From Alphaproteobacteria bacterium (GTDB lineage: Bacteria > Pseudomonadota > Alphaproteobacteria > Rhizobiales > Xanthobacteraceae): a stretch of DNA of 6,555 bases. The notes below the pieces were generated by a model. It searched no databases. It saw only the letters and a program-made list of their open reading frames with translations, and was not told the origin of the DNA. A program made the position numbers and the translations under genes. Each line of letters opens with the position of its first letter. Within the stretch, counting starts at the first letter, position 1. Shown one piece after another: positions 1 through 6,555 of the stretch. Location of the stretch: NCBI GenBank assembly GCA_005884855.1, contig VAZS01000315.1, positions 1 through 6,555 on the forward strand. The letters are read 5' to 3'.

Positions 1-2271
1 GAGGGCCGGCGCGCGATCCTGAACAAGCTGATCGAGGCCGAAGGGTTTGAAAAGTTCTGCGATCTCAAGTTCACCGGCACCAAGCGCTTTGGCCTTGACG
101 GCGCTGAATCGCTGATCCCGGCGCTCGAGCAGATCATCAAGCGCGGCGGCAATCTCGGCGTGAAGGAGATCGTGCTCGGCATGCCGCATCGCGGCCGCCT
201 CAACGTGCTGACCCAGGTGATGGGCAAGCCGCATCGCGCCCTGTTCCATGAATTCAAGGGCGGCTCGGCCAATCCCGATGCGGTCGAGGGCTCCGGCGAC
301 GTCAAATATCATTTGGGCGCCTCATCGGACCGCGAATTCGACAACAACCGGATCCATTTGTCGCTCACGGCGAACCCGTCGCATCTGGAGATCGTGGACC
401 CCGTGGTGCTCGGTAAAGTCCGCGCCAAGCAAGACCAGCACGGCGACCCGCCGGATATGCGAATTTCGGTGCTGCCGCTGTTGATGCATGGCGATGCCGC
501 GTTCGCCGGGCAGGGCGTGGTGGCCGAGTGCTTCGGGCTGTCGGACCTGAAAGGCTACCGCACCGGAGGTTCGCTGCATTTCATCGTCAACAACCAGATC
601 GGCTTCACCACCTATCCGCGTTACTCACGCTCCTCGCCCTACCCCTCCGATGTGGCGAAGATGATCGACGCGCCGATCTTCCATGTGAACGGCGACGATC
701 CGGAAGCGGTGGTGTTCGCCGCAAAGATTGCGATCGAATTCCGCCAGAAATTCCACAAGCCGGTGGTAATCGACATGTTCTGCTATCGCAGGCATGGCCA
801 CAACGAAGGTGACGAGCCGGCATTCACCCAGCCGGTGATGTACAAGAAGATCGCCTCGCACCCGAGCACGCTGGAGATTTATTCCAAGCGGCTGATCGGC
901 GAAGGGGTGATGACCGAGGGCGAGATCGAAAAGGCCAAAGCTGACTGGCGCGCCCGGCTCGACGCCGAGCTCGAGGCAGGCTCGGGCTACAAGCCCAACA
1001 AGGCGGACTGGCTGGACGGCAAATGGGCCGGGTTCAAATCGGCGGACGCGGAAGAAGACGCGCGGCGCGGCGTTACGGGAGTGGATGTTGCGGCGCTGAA
1101 AGACATCGGCCGCAAGATCACCAAAGTGCCGGACGGCTTCAGGATTCATCGCACCATTCAGCGTTTTCTGGAGAACCGGGCCAAGGCGATCGACAGCGGC
1201 CTCGGCATCGACTGGGCGACCGGCGAAGCGCTGGGGTTCTGCTCGTTGCTGCAGGAAGGTCATCACGTCCGGCTCTCCGGACAGGATAGCGAGCGCGGCA
1301 CTTTCTCGCAGCGGCACTCGGTGCTGATCGATCAGGAAGACGAGAGCCGCTATACGCCGTTCAATCATCTCGGCGGCGACCAGGGCCACTTTGAAGTCAT
1401 CAACTCGCTGCTGTCGGAAGAAGCCGTGCTCGGCTTCGAGTACGGGTACTCGCTGGCCGAGCCCAACGCGCTGACGGTCTGGGAAGCGCAATTCGGCGAC
1501 TTCGCCAACGGCGCCCAGGTGTTGTTCGACCAGTTCATCTCGTCGGGCGAGCGCAAATGGCTGCGCATGTCCGGCCTGGTCTGCATGTTGCCGCATGGCT
1601 ATGAAGGGCAGGGACCGGAGCACTCGTCCGCGCGGCTCGAACGCTTTCTGCAGATGTGCGCGGAAGACAACATGCAGGTGGTGCACCCCACCACGCCGGC
1701 GAATTTCTTTCATGTGCTGCGGCGTCAACTACATCGAGAGATTCGCAAGCCCCTGATCCTGATGACGCCGAAATCCCTGCTGCGTCACAAGCGCGCGGTC
1801 TCGAGGCTGGAGGAGTTCGGCGCCAACACCACGTTCCATCGCATCCTCTACGATGACGCTGTGATGCTGCCGGAGGAAAAGATCAAGCTGGTGCCCGATA
1901 GCCAAATTCGCAGGGTCGTGCTCTGCTCGGGCAAGGTCTATTACGATCTCTACGACGAGCGCGAGAAGCGCGGCGTCGACGATGTTTATCTGATGCGGGT
2001 CGAGCAGCTCTATCCGGTGCCGCTGAAGGCGCTGGTCCAGGAGCTTGGACGATTCAAGGGCGCCGAACTGGTGTGGTGCCAGGAAGAGCCGCGCAACATG
2101 GGCGCGTGGCATTTCATGGAACCCTATCTCGAATGGGTGTTGAACCAGATCCACGCGCCGAACAAGCGTCCGCGTTACGCCGGCCGCGCAGCCGCCGCAG
2201 CAACGGCGACCGGTTTGATGTCGAAGCACCTGGCGCAGCTCAAGGCGCTGCTCGATGAGGCACTAAGTTAG
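1..2271 (+). CDS. sucA: 2-oxoglutarate dehydrogenase E1 component, 5'-truncated by the window edge
   Basis: E1 of the OGDH complex: the thiamine-diphosphate enzyme that decarboxylates 2-oxoglutarate and succinylates the E2 lipoyl arm, in the cytoplasm. The frame is open from base 1 and gives 756 residues ending at TAG (2269-2271). The GTG at 160 lies inside conserved sequence, so it is not the start; roughly 200 to 230 N-terminal residues lie to the left. Visible landmarks, numbered from base 1, are GMPHRGRLN (about 60-68), GDVKYHLG (about 99-106, with an active-site-type His104), NPSHLEIV, the cofactor-binding GDAA (164-167) and NNQIGFTT (197-204), CYRRHGHNEGDEP, then in the C-terminal half SGQDSERGTFSQRHSVL and LPHGYEGQGPEHSSARLE (about 530-547). 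This set is specific to OGDH E1 as opposed to pyruvate dehydrogenase E1. The C-terminus (ATATGLMSKHLAQLKALLDEAL) is intact and typical. No frameshift or lost motif is visible. sucB and lpdA downstream support the assignment. Confidence 0.97.
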   Translation, partial: EGRRAILNKLIEAEGFEKFCDLKFTGTKRFGLDGAESLIPALEQIIKRGGNLGVKEIVLGMPHRGRLNVLTQVMGKPHRALFHEFKGGSANPDAVEGSGDVKYHLGASSDREFDNNRIHLSLTANPSHLEIVDPVVLGKVRAKQDQHGDPPDMRISVLPLLMHGDAAFAGQGVVAECFGLSDLKGYRTGGSLHFIVNNQIGFTTYPRYSRSSPYPSDVAKMIDAPIFHVNGDDPEAVVFAAKIAIEFRQKFHKPVVIDMFCYRRHGHNEGDEPAFTQPVMYKKIASHPSTLEIYSKRLIGEGVMTEGEIEKAKADWRARLDAELEAGSGYKPNKADWLDGKWAGFKSADAEEDARRGVTGVDVAALKDIGRKITKVPDGFRIHRTIQRFLENRAKAIDSGLGIDWATGEALGFCSLLQEGHHVRLSGQDSERGTFSQRHSVLIDQEDESRYTPFNHLGGDQGHFEVINSLLSEEAVLGFEYGYSLAEPNALTVWEAQFGDFANGAQVLFDQFISSGERKWLRMSGLVCMLPHGYEGQGPEHSSARLERFLQMCAEDNMQVVHPTTPANFFHVLRRQLHREIRKPLILMTPKSLLRHKRAVSRLEEFGANTTFHRILYDDAVMLPEEKIKLVPDSQIRRVVLCSGKVYYDLYDEREKRGVDDVYLMRVEQLYPVPLKALVQELGRFKGAELVWCQEEPRNMGAWHFMEPYLEWVLNQIHAPNKRPRYAGRAAAAATATGLMSKHLAQLKALLDEALS

Positions 2272-2274
2272 ATC

Positions 2275-2306
2275 GCAAGACGCCCGGCGAAAGTGGGGCA
2301 TCTTGC
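2275..2306 (+). other. Imperfect stem-loop just after the sucA stop
   Basis: The arms gcaaga-c-gccc (2275-2285) and gggc-a-tcttgc (2296-2306) pair as six plus four base pairs around one C/A mismatch, closing a 10-nt loop. The structure begins three bases after the sucA stop codon. A short T run (ttttt, 2322-2326) follows about 15 nt beyond the stem, which is too far for a standard intrinsic terminator. It could be a weak attenuator, a 3'-end-stabilising or RNA-processing hairpin that adjusts sucA against sucB levels, or chance in GC-rich DNA. Seen in sequence; the function is inference. Confidence 0.35.
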
Positions 2307-2352
2307 AACCCGCGACCCTCCTTTTTCATTCAAGGCCGTTCGCAACACCATC

Positions 2353-2390
2353 GTGGATTCCTGGATCGCCCGCCTTCGCCGGCGACGACC
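2353..2390. repeat. Decayed REP-like palindromic repeat between sucA and sucB
   Basis: The core tcgcccgccttcgccggcga (2366-2385) is an imperfect palindrome: five pairs, a C/C mismatch, two more pairs and a 4-base loop. The flanks, gtggattcctgga before and cgacc after, resemble the ends of the short palindromic intergenic repeats found in many copies in Bradyrhizobium and relatives. That resemblance is from memory and was not searched. The copy ends 24 nt before the sucB start and does not overlap its ribosome binding site (gaggaa, 2402-2407). The remainder of the 2272-2414 gap shows no convincing promoter or ORF. Confidence 0.4.
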
Positions 2391-2414
2391 GCGTAAACAT
2401 CGAGGAAGCAAATC

Positions 2415-3569
2415 ATGACTGAAATTCGCGTCCCGACGCTCGGCGAGTCCGTAACGGAGGCCACGATCGGTCGCTGGTTCAAGAAGGCCGGCGATGCCGT
2501 CGCGGTCGATGAACCGTTGGTCGAACTCGAGACCGACAAGGTCACGATTGAAGTTCCGGCGCCGTCAGCGGGAACGCTCGGCGAAATCGTCGCCAAGGAC
2601 GGCGAGACCGTCGCGGTCGGCGCCTTGCTCGGACAAATCAAGGATGGCGCCGCCGGAGCCGCGGCCAAACCGGCAGCGGCACCTGCCAAGCCGCCCCCCG
2701 CTGCTCAGGCATCATCGTCCGCGGCCGCATCGTCCGCCGCTGCGGCTTCGAAGGCGACACCGAACGAGGCCCCGCTGGCGCCGTCGGTGCGCAAAATCTC
2801 CGCCGAGAGCGGGATCGATGCCGCCACTGTTCCTGGCTCGGGCAAGGATGGCCGCGTTACCAAAGGAGACACGCGCGAAGAGCGCGTGAAGATGACCCGG
2901 CTACGCCAGACCATCGCGCGCCGACTCAAGGACGTCCAGAACACCGCCGCGATGCTGACGACCTTCAACGAGGTCGACATGAGCCACATCATGGCGATGC
3001 GGAGCCAATACAAGGACGTGTTCGAAAAGAAGCACGGCAGCAAACTCGGGTTTATGGGCTTCTTCACCAAGGCCTGTGTGCAGGCGCTGAAAGATGTCCC
3101 GGCTGTCAATGCCGAAATCGACGGTACCGATCTGATCTACAAGAATTACTACCACATCGGGGTTGCCGTCGGCACTGACAGGGGACTGGTGGTGCCTGTG
3201 GTGCGCGACTGCGATCACAAGTCGATCGCCGAGATCGAAAAGAGTATTGCCGATCTCGGCCGGCGCGCCCGCGATGGCCAGCTCAAGATCGACGAGATGC
3301 AGGGCGGCACCTTCACCATCACCAACGGCGGCATCTACGGTTCGCTGATGTCGACCCCGATCCTCAACGCGCCGCAATCCGGTATTCTCGGCATGCACAA
3401 AATTCAGGAGCGCCCGGTCGCGATCGCCGGCAAGCTCGAGATTCGCCCGATGATGTACCTCGCGCTATCCTACGATCACCGCGTCATCGACGGTAAGGAC
3501 GCCGTGACATTTTTGGTGCGCGTCAAGGAAAATCTGGAAGACCCGGCGCGTCTGGTGCTGGATCTTTGA
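2415..3569 (+). CDS. sucB: Dihydrolipoyllysine-residue succinyltransferase, E2 of the OGDH complex
   Basis: E2 forms the core of the OGDH complex. It carries the succinyl group on a swinging lipoyl lysine and transfers it to CoA. The ATG at 2415 is preceded by gaggaa (2402-2407) with a 7-nt spacer, and the protein begins with the canonical lipoyl-domain sequence [13 protein letters not shown]. Domains: one lipoyl domain (about 1-76) with the lipoylated lysine in ETDKVTIEV at K42; an Ala/Pro/Ser-rich flexible linker (about 77-117); the first part of a peripheral subunit-binding domain (about 120-152, [14 protein letters not shown] then [12 protein letters not shown]); and the acyltransferase domain (about 157-384) with the catalytic HRVIDG motif, H355 and D359. 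At 384 residues it is shorter than the usual 400 to 420. The shortfall sits right after KGD152, where the second binding-domain helix and an inner linker are normally found; here [18 protein letters not shown] follows at once. Reading frame and catalytic domain are otherwise intact. Confidence 0.96.
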   Translation: MTEIRVPTLGESVTEATIGRWFKKAGDAVAVDEPLVELETDKVTIEVPAPSAGTLGEIVAKDGETVAVGALLGQIKDGAAGAAAKPAAAPAKPPPAAQASSSAAASSAAAASKATPNEAPLAPSVRKISAESGIDAATVPGSGKDGRVTKGDTREERVKMTRLRQTIARRLKDVQNTAAMLTTFNEVDMSHIMAMRSQYKDVFEKKHGSKLGFMGFFTKACVQALKDVPAVNAEIDGTDLIYKNYYHIGVAVGTDRGLVVPVVRDCDHKSIAEIEKSIADLGRRARDGQLKIDEMQGGTFTITNGGIYGSLMSTPILNAPQSGILGMHKIQERPVAIAGKLEIRPMMYLALSYDHRVIDGKDAVTFLVRVKENLEDPARLVLDL

Positions 3570-3612
3570 TCATGGCTGTCGTCGTGATGCTGGCGCGATA
3601 TTTCGAGTAGCT

Positions 3613-3618
3613 GGGGGA
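3613..3618 (+). promoter_or_regulatory. Ribosome binding site that fixes the TTG start of the SDR gene
   Basis: The purine run ggggga ends 7 nt before the TTG at 3626, a normal spacing. The same frame is closed upstream by TAG at 3608-3610, so no start further upstream is possible. The nearby ATG at 3630 is in another frame. Together these make TTG the best start. Confidence 0.7.
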
Positions 3619-3625
3619 CTAAATC

Positions 3626-4372
3626 TTGGATGACAGGGTTGCGATCATCACCGGCGGAAGCCGCGGCATCGGTCGCGCGACCGCCATCGCCGCCGCGAAC
3701 CGCGGGTTTCGGATCTGCGTGGGTTATGCCAGCAATCAAGCTGCGGCGAAAAGCGTGGTCTCCGACATCGAGGCGAAAAACGGCAAGGCAATCGCGGTGA
3801 AGTGCGATGTCGGCAATGAGGGCGACATAGTCGCGCTGTTCAGGGCTGCCGATGAGTTCGGAAAACTGGGTGCACTGATCAATAATGCAGGCATCGTCGG
3901 GCCGACCTCGCGGGTTGACGAGATGTCGGCCGAGCGCATTCAGCGCATGATGGCGGTCAATGTCACCGGCAGCATTCTGTGCGCGCGCGAAGCGGTGAAG
4001 CGGATGTCGACGCGCCACGGCGGCAGCGGTGGCGTCATTATCAATCTGTCGTCGGTTGCCGCAAAGCTCGGTTCGCCCAACACCTATGTCGATTACGCCG
4101 CGTCAAAGGGCGCGATCGATTCCTTCACGATCGGGTTGGGATATGAAGTCGCAGGCGAGGGCATTCGCGTCGCGGCGATCCGGCCCGGGCTGATCGACAC
4201 CGAAATTCACGCCAGCGGCGGCGAACCTGACCGCGCCCAGCGGCTCAGTCAGATGGTGCCGATGAAGCGCGTCGGTACCGCGGACGAAATCGCCAACGCC
4301 ATCGTCTGGCTGATGTCGGAGCAAGCCTCTTACGTCACCAGCGCCATCCTCGATGTGTCGGGCGGTCGCTAA
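3626..4372 (+). CDS. YgfF-like SDR family oxidoreductase
   Basis: Classical short-chain dehydrogenase/reductase, 248 residues, cytoplasmic, usual length for the family. A Rossmann fold is shown by TGGSRGIG (9-16) for the dinucleotide and NNAG (86-89). The catalytic set is N112, S143 in [12 protein letters not shown], and Y157-x3-K161 (YAASK); the C-terminus ends in DVSGGR. R13 in the glycine motif hints at NADP(H), which is inference. [30 protein letters not shown] and HASGGEP resemble Escherichia coli YgfF closely as I remember it, more than FabG. The substrate is unknown. The start is TTG, with ggggga 7 nt upstream. It lies 56 nt after sucB and 32 nt before lpdA, so it is probably co-transcribed with the OGDH genes. 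It could be annotated as a glucose 1-dehydrogenase-like or 3-oxoacyl-ACP-reductase-like protein, but nothing here proves either activity. Confidence 0.93.
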   Translation: MDDRVAIITGGSRGIGRATAIAAANRGFRICVGYASNQAAAKSVVSDIEAKNGKAIAVKCDVGNEGDIVALFRAADEFGKLGALINNAGIVGPTSRVDEMSAERIQRMMAVNVTGSILCAREAVKRMSTRHGGSGGVIINLSSVAAKLGSPNTYVDYAASKGAIDSFTIGLGYEVAGEGIRVAAIRPGLIDTEIHASGGEPDRAQRLSQMVPMKRVGTADEIANAIVWLMSEQASYVTSAILDVSGGR

Positions 4373-4404
4373 CCGCTCGCAGTGTTCAGCCACAGGATAA
4401 AATC

Positions 4405-5808
4405 ATGGCCACCTACGATCTCGTTGTCATCGGCACCGGTCCTGGCGGATACGTCTGCGCGGTGCGCGCGGCGCAGCTCGGCATGAAGGTCGCCGTCGTC
4501 GAGAAGAACGCGACGCTCGGCGGCACCTGCCTCAATATTGGCTGCATGCCGTCTAAGGCGCTGCTGCACGCGTCTGAAATGTTCGAGGAGGCCGGGCATA
4601 GTTTCGCCAAGATGGGCGTCAGCGTTCCCCAGCCGAAGCTCGATCTGCCCGCGATGATGAGCTTCAAGCAGCAGGGCATTGACGGCAACGTCAAGGGCGT
4701 CGAGTTCCTGATGAAGAAGAACAAGATCGACGTCATCAGCGGCAAGGGCAAGATACTCGGCACCGGCAAGGTCGAGGTATCCGGTAACGACGGCAAGACG
4801 CAATCTGTGGAGACCAAGAACATCGTCATCGCCACCGGCTCCGATGTCGCGCGGCTCAACGGAATCGAGATCGACGAGAAGCGCATCGTATCCTCGACCG
4901 GCGCGCTGTCGCTCGAAAAAGTACCGCAGAAACTATTGATCGTGGGCGCCGGCGTGATCGGGCTCGAACTCGGCTCGGTGTGGCACCGTCTCGGCGCCGA
5001 GGTCACCGTTGTGGAATTTCTCGACCGGATTTTGCCGGGCATGGATGGCGAAGTCGCAAGACAATTCCAGCGCATCCTGGAAAAACAGGGCTTTGCGTTC
5101 AAGCTCGGCGCCAAGGTCACCGCCGTCCAGACCTCGGGCAAGATGCTGTCAGCGCAGATTGAGCCGGCCTCGGGCGGCAAGTCCGAAACGCTGCAAGCCG
5201 ATGTCGTGCTGGTCGCAATCGGCCGCGTCCCCTATACCGAGGGGCTCGGCCTCAAAGAGGCCGGGATCGCGCTCGACAATCACGGACGCGTGCAAATCGA
5301 TCAGCATTTTGCCACCAGCCTGAAAGGCGTCTACGCGATAGGCGACGTCGTTGCGGGGCCGATGCTCGCGCACAAGGCCGAGGACGAAGGCGTGGCAGTC
5401 GCGGAAATTCTCGCGGGCCAGGCCGGTCATGTGAATTACGACGTAATACCGGGCGTTGTGTATACCACCCCTGAAGTATCGGCGGTTGGCAAGACCGAGG
5501 AAGAACTGAAGCAGGCGGGCGTGAACTATACCTCGGGCAAATTCCCCTTCACCGCCAATGGCCGCTCCAAGGTCAACCAGACCACCGAGGGTTTCGTGAA
5601 AATTCTCGCAGATGCGAAGACCGATCGGGTGCTTGGGGTTCACATCGTCGGGCGCGAAGCCGGCGAAATGATCCACGAAGCGTGTGTTTTGATGGAGTTT
5701 GGCGGCTCCGCAGAGGACCTGGCACGGACCTGCCACGCGCACCCGACCCGTTCGGAAGCCATCAAGGAAGCGGCGCTTGCAGTCGGCAAGCGCGCGATCC
5801 ATATGTGA
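4405..5808 (+). CDS. lpdA: Dihydrolipoyl dehydrogenase, E3 of the OGDH complex
   Basis: E3 is the FAD flavoprotein that reoxidises the dihydrolipoyl group on E2 and passes electrons to NAD+. It may also serve other 2-oxoacid dehydrogenase complexes or glycine cleavage. It has 467 residues, normal for the family. The N-terminal FAD motif is GTGPGG (10-15); the redox disulfide is CLNIGC (C42, C47); the NAD motif is GAGVIG (181-186) with an acidic residue, E204, at the end of the second strand, fitting NAD specificity. The second FAD contact is [20 protein letters not shown] (310-329). The interface motif HAHPTRSE supplies the catalytic H446 and E451 for the partner subunit of the dimer. The ATG at 4405 has a modest aggat element (4394-4398) upstream, and the protein begins [10 protein letters not shown] as expected. 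It lies 32 nt after the SDR gene. No defect is visible. Confidence 0.97.
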   Translation: MATYDLVVIGTGPGGYVCAVRAAQLGMKVAVVEKNATLGGTCLNIGCMPSKALLHASEMFEEAGHSFAKMGVSVPQPKLDLPAMMSFKQQGIDGNVKGVEFLMKKNKIDVISGKGKILGTGKVEVSGNDGKTQSVETKNIVIATGSDVARLNGIEIDEKRIVSSTGALSLEKVPQKLLIVGAGVIGLELGSVWHRLGAEVTVVEFLDRILPGMDGEVARQFQRILEKQGFAFKLGAKVTAVQTSGKMLSAQIEPASGGKSETLQADVVLVAIGRVPYTEGLGLKEAGIALDNHGRVQIDQHFATSLKGVYAIGDVVAGPMLAHKAEDEGVAVAEILAGQAGHVNYDVIPGVVYTTPEVSAVGKTEEELKQAGVNYTSGKFPFTANGRSKVNQTTEGFVKILADAKTDRVLGVHIVGREAGEMIHEACVLMEFGGSAEDLARTCHAHPTRSEAIKEAALAVGKRAIHM

Positions 5809-5814
5809 TTTCAA

Positions 5815-5830
5815 GCCCGGCGCGCCGGGC
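5815..5830. repeat. Perfect 16-bp palindrome between lpdA and the membrane-protein gene
   Basis: gcccggcgcgccgggc is its own reverse complement. It begins six bases after the lpdA stop. The trailing ggggacgac (5831-5839) parallels the ggcgacgac that ends the repeat near 2390, so both may be copies or fragments of one REP-like family. The gggga at 5831-5835 also serves as the likely ribosome binding site of the next gene, so a hairpin in the mRNA would sit directly beside it. No T tract follows, so it is unlikely to be an intrinsic terminator. Confidence 0.6.
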
Positions 5831-5844
5831 GGGGACGACAACGG

Positions 5845-6375
5845 ATGATGCGACGGATTCTACAGCCGATCTGGGTTCTGCTCGCGATCATCTTCCTGAT
5901 CGAAGCCTGGCTGTGGGATCATCTCGAGCCGATCGTAGCGTGGTTCGTGGCGCTGATTCCGATGCGCGCCTTCAAGCAGTGGCTCGCCGAGCGCGTCGAT
6001 ACGCTCTCGCCCGCGATGACGCTGATCGTCTTTATCGTTCCGGTGATTCCGCTGTTTCCGCTGAAGCTGGTCGGCTTCTGGCTGCTCGCGCACGAATATT
6101 GGCTGAGCGCCATCCTCACCATCATCTTTGCGAAATTCCTCGGCGTCGGCGTCGCAGCCTTCGTCTTCGACGTCACGCGCGACAAATTGCTGGAGATGGA
6201 TTGGTTCGAAACGCTCTATGAGTTTGTCATGGAGGTGCGGGCCAAAGCCAAGGCGCTGGTCGATCCGATCAAATCCCGAATCAGGGACGCGCTGCGCGGA
6301 GATGGCAGCGGCTGGTCGGCTCGCACGCTGCGGCTGATCCAGCGCTTTCGGAAAAGCGTGCACGAAGCGCGCTGA
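5845..6375 (+). CDS. Small inner-membrane protein of unknown function
   Basis: This is a 176-residue protein that I do not recognise as a named family. Hydrophobic segments suggest three membrane helices, about 7-24 (PIWVLLAIIFLIEAWLW), 57-82 (AMTLIVFIVPVIPLFPLKLVGFWLL) and 86-110 (YWLSAILTIIFAKFLGVGVAAFVF), with a weaker amphipathic stretch at 28-40. The C-terminal 65 residues are hydrophilic and strongly basic (RAKAKALVDPIKSRIRD, then LRLIQRFRKSVHEAR) and probably lie in the cytoplasm. The start is ATG at 5845 (ATGATG, so 5848 is also possible), with gggga 9 nt upstream. The coding sequence is intact and ends at TGA. It follows lpdA by 36 nt on the same strand and could be the last gene of the transcript. 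No enzyme motif is visible. I believe related proteins occur in Bradyrhizobium and neighbours, but this was not searched. Confidence 0.85.
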   Translation: MMRRILQPIWVLLAIIFLIEAWLWDHLEPIVAWFVALIPMRAFKQWLAERVDTLSPAMTLIVFIVPVIPLFPLKLVGFWLLAHEYWLSAILTIIFAKFLGVGVAAFVFDVTRDKLLEMDWFETLYEFVMEVRAKAKALVDPIKSRIRDALRGDGSGWSARTLRLIQRFRKSVHEAR

Positions 6376-6382
6376 CCTCTCC

Positions 6383-6401
6383 TCGGTACGCCGATTACCG
6401 A
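6383..6401. terminator. Possible bidirectional hairpin between convergent genes
   Basis: tcggta (6383-6388) and taccga (6396-6401) form a 6-bp stem with a 7-base loop inside the 29-nt gap between two convergent stop codons. The location suits a shared terminator. The stem is short and neither side has a clear T tract, so the assignment is weak. Confidence 0.3.
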
Positions 6402-6404
6402 TTC

Positions 6405-6555
6405 CTAATGCAGATGCAATAAATGCGGCATGAACGCGCCTAGTGCGGTGAACGCGATTCCGGCCAGCGCCAGCAGGCCGGAGATCCAGGCCAGCGCGAT
6501 AATGCCGGTGATGATGGTCGCCGAGGCCAGCACGATGCCGATCTGAAAGGCGGCG
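6405..6555 (-). CDS. C-terminal end of a small membrane protein, probably DUF4337 family (partial)
   Basis: The minus strand is open from the right edge to a TAG (complement of 6405-6407) and encodes the last 49 residues of a protein whose 5' part lies outside the window. It reads AAFQIGIVLASATIITGIIA, then LAWISGLLALAGIAFTALGA, then FMPHLLHLH: two hydrophobic helices and a short His-rich tail. The QIGIVLAS-ATIITG pattern ending in two C-terminal membrane helices matches my recollection of DUF4337 proteins, which are common in Rhizobiales and of unknown function. GC-rich third positions in this frame support coding. It converges on the membrane-protein gene at left, with 29 nt between the stops, so it is not part of the OGDH operon. 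Confidence 0.7.
   Translation of the reverse strand, partial: AAFQIGIVLASATIITGIIALAWISGLLALAGIAFTALGAFMPHLLHLH

Noticed and set aside
160..162. GTG as the start of sucA
   Set aside because: The codons before it (FTGTKRFGLDGAESLIPALE) are conserved OGDH E1 sequence, so the gene continues beyond the left edge.
625..1728. Minus-strand ORF of 367 codons opposite sucA
   Set aside because: It is the antisense shadow of a conserved sucA segment in GC-rich DNA. Its translation shows no recognisable domain and there is no ribosome binding site context.
2303..2332. Possible promoter for sucB (ttgcaa at 2303 with a weak cattca about 18 nt on)
   Set aside because: The -10 match is poor and such matches are expected by chance; not supported enough to list.
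2631..2760. Low-complexity Ala/Pro/Ser stretch in sucB as a possible repeat expansion or insertion
   Set aside because: This is the normal flexible linker after the lipoyl domain of E2 proteins.
5149..5841. Minus-strand ORF of 230 codons opposite lpdA
   Set aside because: It overlaps essential lpdA motifs entirely and the product has no domain features; other antisense ORFs at 1729-2229, 2901-3398, 3476-4018, 4413-5180 and 5860-6363 are rejected for the same reason.
1..6555. CRISPR array, tRNA/rRNA gene, insertion sequence or phage/defence genes
   Set aside because: No spaced direct repeats, cloverleaf or rRNA-like sequence, transposase or defence domain was seen on either strand.

Overview
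This window is a GC-rich chromosomal segment that reads like an alphaproteobacterium of the Bradyrhizobium / Rhodopseudomonas group (Nitrobacteraceae). I base this on remembered protein similarity, the gene order, and small palindromic intergenic repeats of a type common there. It is mostly the 2-oxoglutarate dehydrogenase (OGDH) operon, a housekeeping TCA-cycle locus. I see no mobile element, CRISPR array, RNA gene or defence system.

Layout, left to right: (1) the 3' three quarters of sucA (E1, thiamine-diphosphate-dependent), cut by the left edge; (2) a 143-nt gap holding an imperfect stem-loop just after the sucA stop and a decayed palindromic repeat, then the sucB ribosome binding site; (3) sucB (E2, dihydrolipoyl succinyltransferase), whose peripheral subunit-binding region runs into the catalytic domain almost without a linker; (4) a YgfF-like short-chain dehydrogenase/reductase (SDR) starting at TTG; (5) lpdA (E3, dihydrolipoyl dehydrogenase); (6) a perfect 16-bp palindrome directly upstream of (7) a 176-aa three-helix membrane protein of unknown function; (8) on the minus strand, the 3' end of a convergent gene for a small membrane protein, probably of the DUF4337 family, cut by the right edge.

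E1, E2 and E3 together convert 2-oxoglutarate, CoA and NAD+ to succinyl-CoA, CO2 and NADH. E1 decarboxylates and transfers the succinyl group to the E2 lipoyl lysine, E2 passes it to CoA, and E3 reoxidises the dihydrolipoyl arm. The genes from sucA to the membrane protein all point the same way with gaps of 32 to 143 nt, so they are probably co-transcribed at least in part. The SDR and membrane protein are passengers whose role is not evident from sequence.

The most noteworthy observation is the apparent in-frame loss of the second helix of the E2 subunit-binding domain and of the following linker. The rest is an ordinary, well-conserved metabolic operon.
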